Below, piece after piece: positions 1 to 7,364 of a stretch of DNA of 46,782 nt. Source of the DNA: Brevibacterium sp. S111 (GTDB taxonomy: Bacteria > Actinomycetota > Actinomycetes > Actinomycetales > Brevibacteriaceae); assembly GCF_004745075.1 (NCBI RefSeq), contig NZ_RHFH01000019.1, forward strand, positions 1 to 46,782, read 5' to 3'. Each line of letters opens with the position of its first letter. Position 1 is the first letter of the stretch. The notes under the pieces are model-generated. The model had not been told where the DNA came from. It did not search any database and worked only from the letters and a program-made list of their open reading frames with translations. Made by a program: the position numbers and the translations under genes.

Positions 1-153
1 GTTCCGAAGCACCCACGTCCAGTCCGAGACTGCGTCCCGGACCAATCAGTCCTGCCCAGCATCAGCCGGCAAGACTATTCGAAGAAATCTTGGTCACCCC
101 TTGACGAAAACCATAGGGGCACCCCCCCAGGCTCTTTTGCGATGCGAGCAAAG
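1..153. other. Window edge, no gene recognised
   Basis: No reading frame here has a recognisable family, start signal or codon pattern. The stretch leads into the 59-nt palindrome that starts at 154. It may be the tail of an intergenic region whose gene lies outside the window. No tRNA or rRNA signature is visible. Confidence 0.4.
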
Positions 154-212
154 AGTTCCGGACGATCTGTGCGGAATTCTGCCCGAAATTCCCGCACAGA
201 TCGTCCGGAACT
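154..212. repeat. 59-nt palindromic element, copy A
   Basis: A perfect 21-nt stem (154-174 pairing with 192-212) encloses a 17-nt loop. The outer 19 nt of the arm, AGTTCCGGACGATCTGTGC, are identical to those of the second element at 1364-1422, and both elements are exactly 59 nt long. The inner part differs between copies, but the first inner pair changes in a compensating way (G-C here, T-A there). It lies about 100 nt before the DUF559 gene. There is no T-tract, so it is not a classic terminator. Confidence 0.9.
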
Positions 213-246
213 CGGCTGACGGCTCCCTCCTGACTCGCGCAGCGTT

Positions 247-277
247 GCCTGTGGACGGTGATTCTTCATCCACAGGC
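247..277. promoter_or_regulatory. Inverted repeat over promoter of DUF559 gene
   Basis: GCCTGTGGA (247-255) and TCCACAGGC (269-277) are perfect 9-nt arms 13 nt apart. A -10-like TATTCT lies at 289-294, so the right arm covers the expected -35 region. This layout suits autorepression. AbiEi-type antitoxins are known to bind inverted repeats at their own promoters; applying that here is inference. Confidence 0.4.
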
Positions 278-314
278 CAGATTCTTCCTATTCTGTTTCC
301 TCGCCCGGTCGACG

Positions 315-1289
315 ATGCTGTCGTCTATGTCCGATGACGTCCGCTGGCAGATGCATGACTTTCCGCAGGTGTTCCGTACACGGGACCATGCAGAACGGGG
401 AATCACCCGGCACAGTCTCTACCATTCGAAGCGCTACGAGGAGGTGCTCCCGGGCGTGAGGATGGACCTCGAGAAGTTCGACCGGTGCGCGGCACCGGTC
501 TGGGCCGACGCCGCATGGCGCTTCGATGCACAGAGACTCCGCGCTGCTCTCCTCCTCTACCCCGCCATCGCTGCCAGTCACGCATTGGCCGCGAGGCTCT
601 ATGGATGGCCGCTTCCGTCCAACTGGCTGGATTCGCACCTCCACGTCTCGCTCACGAACCCGAACTCACGAATCAGACTCTCCGAGATCACTCTGCGTCG
701 GATGACGTCGATGTCGGTCAAGCGGTGGTTCGGGCTGCCGATCCTCGCACCTGAGGACGTCATCATCGGTATCGCCGGCGACTTGCTCCAACGCGATCTA
801 GTGAAAGTCATCGACGCTGCCGCCGGCAATTGGCACGGACCGCCGCAGATCCGCCTCGATGAGCTTCGCGTCTCTGTTCGCGGACGCCCCTTCGTCCGCC
901 AACGACAGCACCTCATCGAGGCGGTCGATCTCGCTCGTCCGACTGTCGACTCTCCACCGGAGACGGATCTGCGTCTGTGGGCCGTTGCGGTCGGCCTTCC
1001 CGAACCAGTCGTCCATCCGAAAGTCCCCAGCCGCAGTCTCGGGCGCATCGTCGAACCGGATCTCGGGTACCCCGAAGCCTTACTCGCTCTGGAGTACGAA
1101 GGCGGTCACCACTTCCAGTCGAAACGACAGAGGGAAAACGACCTCAAACGCGATGAAGCGCTACGGGCCGAGGGATGGACCGTCCTCCACGTGACAAGCA
1201 ACGTCGACTACCGACAGCTTGAGACTCAGATCCGGCACCACCTCGGGCTCGCGTCCCGCTCTCGTCCAGGCGGTGGCCGATCGGGGTGA
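315..1289 (+). CDS. AbiEi-like / DUF559 nuclease-fold protein
   Basis: A protein of about 324 residues. The N-terminal third (FRTRDHAERGITRHSLY, VLPGVRM) resembles the winged-helix domain of type IV AbiEi-family antitoxins. The C-terminal 90 residues look like DUF559, a Vsr-like PD-(D/E)XK fold: EPDLGYPEALLALEYEG, GGHHFQS, a basic helix with RENDLKRDEALRAEGW, then VLHVT. The Asp of EPD and the Glu of EYEG are candidate metal ligands. There is no clear Shine-Dalgarno sequence. ATG 315 was chosen because it lies about 20 nt after a TATTCT hexamer; ATG 327 is an alternative, and the frame is open back to 258. No AbiEii nucleotidyltransferase toxin is next to it, so it is an orphan. Both sides carry the same palindrome family. 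Function unknown; defence or mobile-element roles are guesses. Confidence 0.75.
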   Translation: MLSSMSDDVRWQMHDFPQVFRTRDHAERGITRHSLYHSKRYEEVLPGVRMDLEKFDRCAAPVWADAAWRFDAQRLRAALLLYPAIAASHALAARLYGWPLPSNWLDSHLHVSLTNPNSRIRLSEITLRRMTSMSVKRWFGLPILAPEDVIIGIAGDLLQRDLVKVIDAAAGNWHGPPQIRLDELRVSVRGRPFVRQRQHLIEAVDLARPTVDSPPETDLRLWAVAVGLPEPVVHPKVPSRSLGRIVEPDLGYPEALLALEYEGGHHFQSKRQRENDLKRDEALRAEGWTVLHVTSNVDYRQLETQIRHHLGLASRSRPGGGRSG

Positions 1290-1363
1290 GGCATCGGGGT
1301 TCTCGTCGGTTCGCCTTGCCCTCGCCGCCGGAGCCGAACCCCTCGCGACGGGAGCCGAAATCA

Positions 1364-1422
1364 AGTTCCGGACGATCTGTGCTGAAATTGTGCGCCAACT
1401 TCAGCACAGATCGTCCGGAACT
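1364..1422. repeat. 59-nt palindromic element, copy B
   Basis: A perfect 23-nt stem (1364-1386 with 1400-1422) and a 13-nt loop. It shares the outer 19-nt arm with copy A at 154-212 and the same total length. It sits between the convergent ends of the DUF559 gene and the monooxygenase gene, so it could also stop transcription from both sides, although no T-tract follows either arm. Confidence 0.9.
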
Positions 1423-1453
1423 ACCTGAAGTTCCCGCGGCCGTCGACTGCACC

Positions 1454-3274
1454 TCAGCTCAGGTGGTGCACCTCCTGCAGACCATAGACCGGGGTGTCGA
1501 TCCCTTCGTGACGGGCCTTGAGCTGCAGGGCCAGGTAGAGCGAGTAGTGCCGTGACTGGTGGAGGTTGCCGCCCATGAACCACAGGTTCTCCTGCTGCGT
1601 GGGCTTCCACATATTGCGCTCTTCACCCTCCCACGGGCCGGGGTCCTTCGCGGTGTTCGAGCCCAGTCCCCAGCACTTGCCGACTTTGTCGGCCGTCTCC
1701 TGGTCGACGAGGTCTGCCACCCACCCGTTCATCGAGCCGTAGCCGGTGGCATAGACGACGAGGTCGGCAGTCAGCTCGGTGCCGTCATCGAGAACCACTG
1801 AGTTCTCGGTCAGGTGGTCGACTTGCCCCTTGACGAGCTTCACCTTGCCGTCGGCGACGAGCTCGGCGGATCCCACGTCGATGTAGTAGCCGGAGCCGCG
1901 GCGCAGATACTTGAGGAAGAGCCCGGATTCGTCATCACCGAAGTCGAGTTCGAACCCGGCGTTCTCCATCCGCTGGTAGAAGTCCTTGTCGCGTTCCTTG
2001 ATCTGGTCGTAGAGCGGGATCTGGAACTCGTGCATGATCCGGTAAGGCAGCGAGGCGAAGATGAGATCCGCCTTCTCCGTCGTCACACCTTTGGCCAACG
2101 CGCGCTCGGAATACAGGTCCCCCATCGCGATATCCACGAGCGAATCGCTCTTGACGATGTGCGTGCTCGAACGCTGCACCATGGTGACGTCGACATCGTT
2201 CTCATACAGTGCGCCGCAGATGTCGAAGGCCGAATTGTTGCTCCCGATGACGACGACCTTCTTGCCCGCGTAGGCATCGGGGCCGGGATGCTGCGAAGAA
2301 TGCTGCTGCTCGCCCTTGAACACGTCAGCGCCAGGGAACGTGGGGATGTTCGGTTTGCCCGACATGCCGGTGGCCATGACCAGGTGAGTGGGGCGCAGCG
2401 TGAGCTTCTCCCCGTTCCGCTCGACGTCGACCGTCCACTGACCGGCGTCTTCGTCATAGCTCGCCGAGCTGGCCGTCGTCGAGGACCAGTACGGGATCTC
2501 CATCACCTTGGTGTAGAACTCCAGCCAATCCGCGATCTTGTCCTTCGGTGCGAACACCGGCCAGTTGTCCGGGAATTTCAGGTACGGCAGGTGGTCGTAC
2601 CAGACAGGATCGTGCAGGCACAGCGACTTGTACCGTGACCTCCACTGGTCGCCCGGCCGCTCCCACCGGTCGACGACGAGGGCGGGAACTCCAAGCTGGC
2701 GAAGGCGAGCGCCCAGAGCGATTCCGCCCTGTCCCCCGCCGACGACGAGGATGTACGGGTCGGCGGTCTTTCCCCAGGAGGCGTCCTCCTCGGCGAGTTT
2801 CTCCGACCAGCTCTTCCGCTCGGGATCGACTCCGTGCTCCGCGCCCATGATGCGGCGGGTGCCGCGCGGCTCTTCGTGTCCGGCGATTTCCTGCAGTGAG
2901 GTCAGGACGGTCCACGCTTTGGTGCCGTCCTCGTCGATGAGACGGACGAGTCCCTTGCCCCGCCCCACCGAGGTGGTGAAGGTGAACCAGGCTTCGGTCA
3001 CCCCATCTGCTTCCGCGGCGGGTTCGCTGAGTTCGAAGTTCATGGGCGAGACGCGCTCGAGGTTGTGCGTCAGCAGGTCGGTGACCCCTTCGGGGTTCTC
3101 CACGGTCTTGAGGTTCCAGGTGAAGGACACCAGGTCTCTCCAGTAGCTGGCCGTGGCGAACAGTCCAGCCGCGGCCGGGATATCCCGGGCCCGCAGAGCC
3201 GATTCGAATTCGTTCAACCACTCGGTGGCGATGTCGTCTGCAGTCAGCTGCCGGCGTTCGATCGTCGTTGTCAT
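1454..3274 (-). CDS. Flavin-containing monooxygenase with SnoaL-like N-terminus
   Basis: About 606 residues. Residues 10-130 look like an NTF2/SnoaL-type domain. An FAD-binding Rossmann motif VVGGGQGG is at about 177-184. The sequence FKGEQQH at about 319-325 fits the FxGxxxH part of the FMO/Baeyer-Villiger signature, with His where Baeyer-Villiger enzymes have Trp. A second NAD(P)H-binding motif VVIGSNNSA is near 341-349, and ATGYGS follows near the C-terminus. The expected reaction is NADPH- and O2-dependent oxygenation of a small substrate in the cytosol; the substrate cannot be read from the sequence. ATG 3274 is preferred over GTG 3280 because AGGAG lies 5 nt upstream. The divergent GAF-domain regulator is its likely controller. 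Confidence 0.85.
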   Translation of the reverse strand: MTTTIERRQLTADDIATEWLNEFESALRARDIPAAAGLFATASYWRDLVSFTWNLKTVENPEGVTDLLTHNLERVSPMNFELSEPAAEADGVTEAWFTFTTSVGRGKGLVRLIDEDGTKAWTVLTSLQEIAGHEEPRGTRRIMGAEHGVDPERKSWSEKLAEEDASWGKTADPYILVVGGGQGGIALGARLRQLGVPALVVDRWERPGDQWRSRYKSLCLHDPVWYDHLPYLKFPDNWPVFAPKDKIADWLEFYTKVMEIPYWSSTTASSASYDEDAGQWTVDVERNGEKLTLRPTHLVMATGMSGKPNIPTFPGADVFKGEQQHSSQHPGPDAYAGKKVVVIGSNNSAFDICGALYENDVDVTMVQRSSTHIVKSDSLVDIAMGDLYSERALAKGVTTEKADLIFASLPYRIMHEFQIPLYDQIKERDKDFYQRMENAGFELDFGDDESGLFLKYLRRGSGYYIDVGSAELVADGKVKLVKGQVDHLTENSVVLDDGTELTADLVVYATGYGSMNGWVADLVDQETADKVGKCWGLGSNTAKDPGPWEGEERNMWKPTQQENLWFMGGNLHQSRHYSLYLALQLKARHEGIDTPVYGLQEVHHLS

Positions 3275-3336
3275 GATCACTCCTCTTCGTTGAGCTGTGT
3301 GAGTCCAAGCTATGTGCGGCCGGCCCCGGAAGGAAG

Positions 3337-3362
3337 AGTTGCATCAAGTTGCATGGCCATGC
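3337..3362. promoter_or_regulatory. Candidate operator between monooxygenase and GAF regulator
   Basis: AGTTGCAT occurs twice (3337-3344 and 3347-3354) with a 10-bp period, about one helical turn. The second copy runs into the perfect palindrome GCATGGCCATGC (3351-3362). The site lies in the 114-nt divergent gap, about 65-90 nt before the monooxygenase start and just before the regulator's -10 box. Binding by the adjacent regulator is inferred. Confidence 0.45.
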
Positions 3363-3376
3363 GCGAGGACCGCCCC

Positions 3377-3382
3377 TATACT
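3377..3382 (+). promoter_or_regulatory. -10 box, probable leaderless start
   Basis: TATACT ends 6 nt before ATG 3389, so transcription would begin at or next to the start codon. This supports ATG 3389 over the in-frame ATGs at 3353 and 3359, which lie upstream of the hexamer. Confidence 0.55.
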
Positions 3383-3388
3383 CAAGAC

Positions 3389-4549
3389 ATGCCTCAGCCC
3401 GACCTGGCACACCTCGCCAGGGATCTGACACGCATTCACGATGCCGTGATCACCGGTGGTTCGCCGCCGGTGCAACCGCGCGCGCTCGTCAAGCGCTCGT
3501 GGGATCGGATGCTGCGCCTGGGCCTCGATCCTGCAGGCGGCAACCGGAGGCTCGTCGCCGCCGAGGCGGATGTCGAGGCACGCAGGCAGCGGTCGAAGCT
3601 GCGCCTGATCATCGACGAGATGAAGACAGTGCTCCTCCAGGCTCCGGACGCCGCGACCTTTATCCTCGTCGTCACCGATGCCGAGGGTGTCATCCTCTGG
3701 CGCGATGGAGCCACCGTCGCACGCCGTCAGGCCGATGGTCTGGGCTTCGTCGAGGGTGCGCACTGGTCGGAATCGGTCGTCGGGACGAACGCCATCGGCA
3801 CGGCCTTGGCTGAGGAATCGCCCGTGCAGCTGTTCTCTGCCGAACACTTCGAATCCTCACAGCACCCGTGGTACTGCAGCGCGGTTCCGATCCATGACCC
3901 CACCGACGGCACTTTGCTGGGAATCGTCGACATCAGCGGTCCTGCACTGACTCTGCATCCGACGGTGCAGACCCTGGTCAACACCGCTGTTCGTCTCGCC
4001 GAAGCGCGGCTGCTGATCATCCAGCAGGAACAGCTGTCGAACCTCCGTGATCGCATGTCGACGATGCTGCAGGGCTCTCAGGGTCCTGCTCTGGTCGTCG
4101 ACGACGCCGGCTGGGTCGCCTACCAGCAGGGGGTGAGGAGCCGCGACCGAATCGAGGTGCCCTCACCGGACCGCACGATCCTCATCCCGGGAGCCGGACT
4201 CTGCCTGCCCGAGAGGATCACCGGAGGCTGGCTGCTCCGGCCCTCCGGAGACCGCCAGGCGGCAGTGGTGCTCCGGCTCTCTTCCGACCCTGCCGTGCTC
4301 GAGGTCCACTCAGGGGCGGATCCGCTGACCGTTCCGCTTACGCCCCGCCACGCACAGATCCTCGAGGCGGTCACCTCGGCGGGGACAGCCGGCATCAGTG
4401 CCGCAGAACTCAGCCGGACGCTCTACGGTGACTCCGACCGGCTGGTCACGGTACGCGCCGAGGTGTCCAGGCTGCGACGATCGATCGGTGCACTGCTCGC
4501 CACCCGCCCCTACCGCTGGGCCGAGGGAGTCAGCGCGCGGGTGGAGTGA
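3389..4549 (+). CDS. GAF-domain transcriptional regulator
   Basis: About 386 residues. Residues about 20-60 (PRALVKRSWDRMLRLGLDP) and the following GAF domain (about 75-215, with DAEGVILWRDG, WSESVVGTNAIGTAL, HPWYCSAVPIHDP and LLGIVDISG) match the sensor half of AcoR-type activators. The AAA+ sigma-54 module of that family is missing. Instead the last 80 residues form a winged-helix-like region (LTPRHAQILEAV, SAAELSRTLYG, VRAEVSRLRRSIG). Such GAF-HTH proteins usually sense a small ligand and activate a neighbouring oxygenase or dehydrogenase. It is divergent from the monooxygenase. Its stop abuts the stop of the AraC-VOC gene with no gap. Confidence 0.8.
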   Translation: MPQPDLAHLARDLTRIHDAVITGGSPPVQPRALVKRSWDRMLRLGLDPAGGNRRLVAAEADVEARRQRSKLRLIIDEMKTVLLQAPDAATFILVVTDAEGVILWRDGATVARRQADGLGFVEGAHWSESVVGTNAIGTALAEESPVQLFSAEHFESSQHPWYCSAVPIHDPTDGTLLGIVDISGPALTLHPTVQTLVNTAVRLAEARLLIIQQEQLSNLRDRMSTMLQGSQGPALVVDDAGWVAYQQGVRSRDRIEVPSPDRTILIPGAGLCLPERITGGWLLRPSGDRQAAVVLRLSSDPAVLEVHSGADPLTVPLTPRHAQILEAVTSAGTAGISAAELSRTLYGDSDRLVTVRAEVSRLRRSIGALLATRPYRWAEGVSARVE

Positions 4550-5872
4550 TCACTGCCTCCCAGCACCCCGATACGTGCCGAAGTTCCAGAGCACGCCCTC
4601 GGGGTCCTGGACGCTGAAGTCGAGTGACCCGTAGTCCTGTTCGGTCAAGCCCACGACTTCGGTGGCCCCGGCACTGATCGCACGACGGTAAAGCTCCTCG
4701 ACACGGTCCGTTGCGATGTAGACCGAGCCGGAGGCGACACCGGTCTTCGTCATCACTCCCCCGTCATCGCGGACCGAGCCGAGCATGATTCCCCCGCCTT
4801 GGGGCCAGGCCAGTTCGGCGTGGTCGACCCGTTGCGAATCCTCGGCGTTCGTGTACTCGACCACGACCTCGAATCCGAAGGCCTCGCACAGGAAGGCGAT
4901 TGCGGCCTTCGCGTCCCGATAGCGGAACGTCGGCCAGATGTTCGCTGCGGTTCCATTCGACATGTCAGCTCCTAGAGTTCGATCCTCAACGGACAGCTCT
5001 CTGCTGCCCGTTACCCCTCTATCGTGGATCGACCGCCTCGGCGAGGTCTTGGACAAATGGGAACTGCCGCCGCTGACGATCGGATCCTCTTTCAGCCACT
5101 GTCGAGGACTCGTTCCGGTCAGTATCTTGAAATCGCGGTTGAGATGAGATTGGTCGGCATAGCCGCACACCGTCGCGATCTCGGCCAGCGAAGCAACAGG
5201 AGGGTCGATCATCCTCCGGGCACGATCGAAGCGCATGACACGGGCTGCCTCCTTGACCCCGATGCCGAACTCGGCACGGAACTGGGCGTTGAGATGCCGT
5301 CTGCTCCACCCGATGCGATCGGCGAGGAGTGAGACCGGAAGCCGTCCACGGCTGGCCGCCATCTCCCGCCATGATTCGAACACCTCCGCTCGAGGCTGCG
5401 CTTCCTCATCGACGACCCGCAGCAGCACCTCGTCGATGGCATCGAACCGAGCGGACCAGCTCGTCGCGTCGTTGACGCGCTCATGGAGCTCGGCGGCGAT
5501 CGGAGCCGAGACCTCGCCGAGGTCGTAGGTGCGGTGGGCGAAGTCGACCGCCGGCATTGCGAAGAACACCCGCGGAGCGAAAGGCGTGAAATTGATCTGG
5601 ATTCCGGCCATCGTGCCGTTGTGCCGGATGTGCGTCGCCCGCAGATGAAGCCCCGCCAGCAGGACGTCGAAGTCCTCGACGTCTCCGGTCTCCGGATCCG
5701 ATTGGCGCAGCGGCCGGCCGATCGAGACGATGAAGGTCATCGCCCCCGAGGGCAGGCCCAGGTGCGTCCCCGCGGGGACGCCTGAGATGTCGTAGCCGAC
5801 GTAGTCGCCGACATAGGGCCGCAGACGCGGATGCGGGCTGCGGGTGAGGTCGTCGCCGGATGCCGCAGACAT
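4550..5872 (-). CDS. AraC-type regulator fused in frame to a VOC domain
   Basis: One uninterrupted frame of about 440 residues. Residues 1-265 are an AraC-family regulator with an N-terminal ligand domain and two C-terminal helix-turn-helix motifs (VSLLADRIGWSRRHLNAQF; LAEIATVCGYADQSHLNRDF, then TGTSPRQW). A 40-residue linker follows. From Met304 on is a complete VOC/glyoxalase-fold domain (WPTFRYRDAKAAIAFLCEAFGF, GVASGSVYIATD, FSVQDPEGVLWNFGTY). There is no stop between them. AGGAG 5 nt before the codon for Met304 suggests the VOC part can also be made alone. ATG 5872 was chosen as the first Met of the AraC homology. The VOC half may sense or modify a ligand, or give antibiotic resistance; this is not resolved. 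Confidence 0.75.
   Translation of the reverse strand: MSAASGDDLTRSPHPRLRPYVGDYVGYDISGVPAGTHLGLPSGAMTFIVSIGRPLRQSDPETGDVEDFDVLLAGLHLRATHIRHNGTMAGIQINFTPFAPRVFFAMPAVDFAHRTYDLGEVSAPIAAELHERVNDATSWSARFDAIDEVLLRVVDEEAQPRAEVFESWREMAASRGRLPVSLLADRIGWSRRHLNAQFRAEFGIGVKEAARVMRFDRARRMIDPPVASLAEIATVCGYADQSHLNRDFKILTGTSPRQWLKEDPIVSGGSSHLSKTSPRRSIHDRGVTGSRELSVEDRTLGADMSNGTAANIWPTFRYRDAKAAIAFLCEAFGFEVVVEYTNAEDSQRVDHAELAWPQGGGIMLGSVRDDGGVMTKTGVASGSVYIATDRVEELYRRAISAGATEVVGLTEQDYGSLDFSVQDPEGVLWNFGTYRGAGRQ
4963..4974 (-). promoter_or_regulatory. Internal ribosome binding site and start for VOC domain
   Basis: On the minus strand AGGAG (4969-4973) precedes an in-frame ATG (4961-4963) by 5 nt. The product would be a free 137-residue VOC protein that starts exactly at the domain boundary. 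The larger fusion frame reads straight through, so two products from one mRNA are possible. Confidence 0.5.
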
Positions 5873-5934
5873 GCACCCAGTGTATGCCCGCCTCCTCGGC
5901 GAGGGCCCTCCCACATCCTGCCGGCTGCGACGAC

Positions 5935-7278
5935 TCACCCGCGCAGCACGACCTCGCGAGAATGCGCGCCACGTGCCCGAATGTGTCTGTCCTGGCTGGC
6001 GAAACCGCCGATGACCAGCTGGACCACGAGCATCACCAGCAAGGTGATGAGCGGGACGGTCCAGGACCCGGTCACTGTGTGCAGCCAGCCGATGCCGATG
6101 GGACCGAGGCCGGCGAAGAGGTAGCCGAAGCCCTGCGCCATCGTCGACACGTGCCCGGTGTGGTGGGCGTCGGGCGAGCGCCACACGATATAGGACAGCG
6201 ACAGACTGATCGTCGCACCCTGTCCCAGACCGAGCAGCGTCATCCACACATAGGCGCCGCCCGTGGGAGCCACCAGCAGCCCGGCAAACCCCGCAGCAGT
6301 GAGGACGAAGGCGGCAGCAACACCGAGCCAGCGCGGCCGCAGCCGTTGCGCTGCCGCAGGGGCGAAGAGGCAGGTGATGATCGCCGGGAATGCGGAGAAG
6401 GACAGCATCCAGCCTGCTTCGTCGGCGGGCATCCCGCTGTCCTGCAGGATCGAGGGCACCCAGGTCAGCGCGGCGTAGTAGCTCATCGACTGCAGCCCCA
6501 TGAAGCCGGTGACCGCCCAGGCGATCGGGTCGGTCAGTATCGAGCGGAACGGCGGTTCACCGGCTTCGCTGGCAGCGTCTGCTGCACCGTCATGGCCGGC
6601 GACCGTCCCTGCGAGGCGGCCGGGGCGCCGACGCATCTGCGGGATCCACAGCAGCGCGGCCAGCACCGCGGGGACAGCCCAGATCCCCAGAGCCCAGCGC
6701 CAGGAGCCGCCGACGATCGGCAGCAGCGGGACGGTCAGGCCCGAGGCCGCCGAGGCTCCGAGGAACAGCGCCGTCGAGTACAGGCCCATCATCAGGCCCA
6801 CCCGGTGGGCGAAATCGCTCTTGATCGCTGTGGGCAGCAGGACGTTGCCGACGGCGATCGCCGCGCCCACGAGCACCGTTCCGGAGAACAGCGCGAGCAG
6901 GCTCGGCTGCAGACGCAGAGCAATGCCGGCGGCGAGGATGATCATGACGAGCCCGAGCACCCGGTGCACGCCGAATCGGCGCGTGAGTCCCGGAGTGAGG
7001 AACGCGAACGCGCCGAAGGCGAAGACCGGGATCGTCGTCAGCAGACTCCCCACCGTCGCACTCAGGTGAAGATCGCCGAGGATGTCACCGAGCACCGGCC
7101 CGACCGAGGCGACGCCGATGCGCAGGTTGAGACCGATGAGGATGAGCCCGGCGCCCAGGACGAGCAGAGAGATTCTGCCCCGTCCGCTCGTCATCCTCCG
7201 CTGGAGTGGATCGGTGAGCGTGGTGCCGTGCTCGGTGAGGGAGAGCTCCTCGTTCGCATTCGGGTCGGATCTCTTCAT
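5935..7278 (-). CDS. MFS transporter, CynX/NimT type
   Basis: About 447 residues with roughly 12 hydrophobic segments. The opening helix LLVLGAGLILIGLNLRIGVASVGPVLGDI and the overall pattern match the cyanate/nitroimidazole (CynX/NimT) branch of the major facilitator superfamily. A cytoplasmic loop near the middle is rich in Arg and Gly. ATG 7278 was chosen because AAGGA lies about 6 nt upstream; the frame is open to 7323. It is divergent from an AraC regulator, which probably controls it. The substrate is unknown; export of a small organic acid or toxic compound is a guess. Confidence 0.8.
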   Translation of the reverse strand: MKRSDPNANEELSLTEHGTTLTDPLQRRMTSGRGRISLLVLGAGLILIGLNLRIGVASVGPVLGDILGDLHLSATVGSLLTTIPVFAFGAFAFLTPGLTRRFGVHRVLGLVMIILAAGIALRLQPSLLALFSGTVLVGAAIAVGNVLLPTAIKSDFAHRVGLMMGLYSTALFLGASAASGLTVPLLPIVGGSWRWALGIWAVPAVLAALLWIPQMRRRPGRLAGTVAGHDGAADAASEAGEPPFRSILTDPIAWAVTGFMGLQSMSYYAALTWVPSILQDSGMPADEAGWMLSFSAFPAIITCLFAPAAAQRLRPRWLGVAAAFVLTAAGFAGLLVAPTGGAYVWMTLLGLGQGATISLSLSYIVWRSPDAHHTGHVSTMAQGFGYLFAGLGPIGIGWLHTVTGSWTVPLITLLVMLVVQLVIGGFASQDRHIRARGAHSREVVLRG

Positions 7279-7330
7279 GTCGTCCTTCGTCGTCGCGCAG
7301 TCGGTCAGTGCTCGACCATTCAATCGCGAA

Positions 7331-7342
7331 CCGCCTCGGCGG
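7331..7342. repeat. CCGCCTCGGCGG intergenic motif (example)
   Basis: A near-palindrome with 5-nt arms CCGCC/GGCGG around TC, in the divergent gap between the MFS transporter and the AraC regulator. Its core octamer CCTCGGCG (reverse CGCCGAGG) also occurs in intergenic gaps near 5893, 19259, 23428, 33420, 35523, 38637 and 46553. It may be a protein site or a dispersed repeat. Confidence 0.45.
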
Positions 7343-7350
7343 GGAACCGT

Positions 7351-7356
7351 TAAACT
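7351..7356 (+). promoter_or_regulatory. -10 box for AraC regulator
   Basis: TAAACT ends 8 nt before ATG 7365, again a leaderless or nearly leaderless layout. No good -35 element is visible, which would suit a regulated promoter. Confidence 0.4.
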
Positions 7357-7364
7357 GACGGCAG

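Noticed and set aside
247..277. DnaA-box-like TCCACA words as a replication origin
   Set aside because: Only two imperfect copies occur, with no AT-rich region and no dnaA or dnaN gene nearby.
258..314. Longer N-terminus of the DUF559 protein
   Set aside because: The extra 19 residues are hydrophobic without being a plausible signal and are coded by the putative promoter region.
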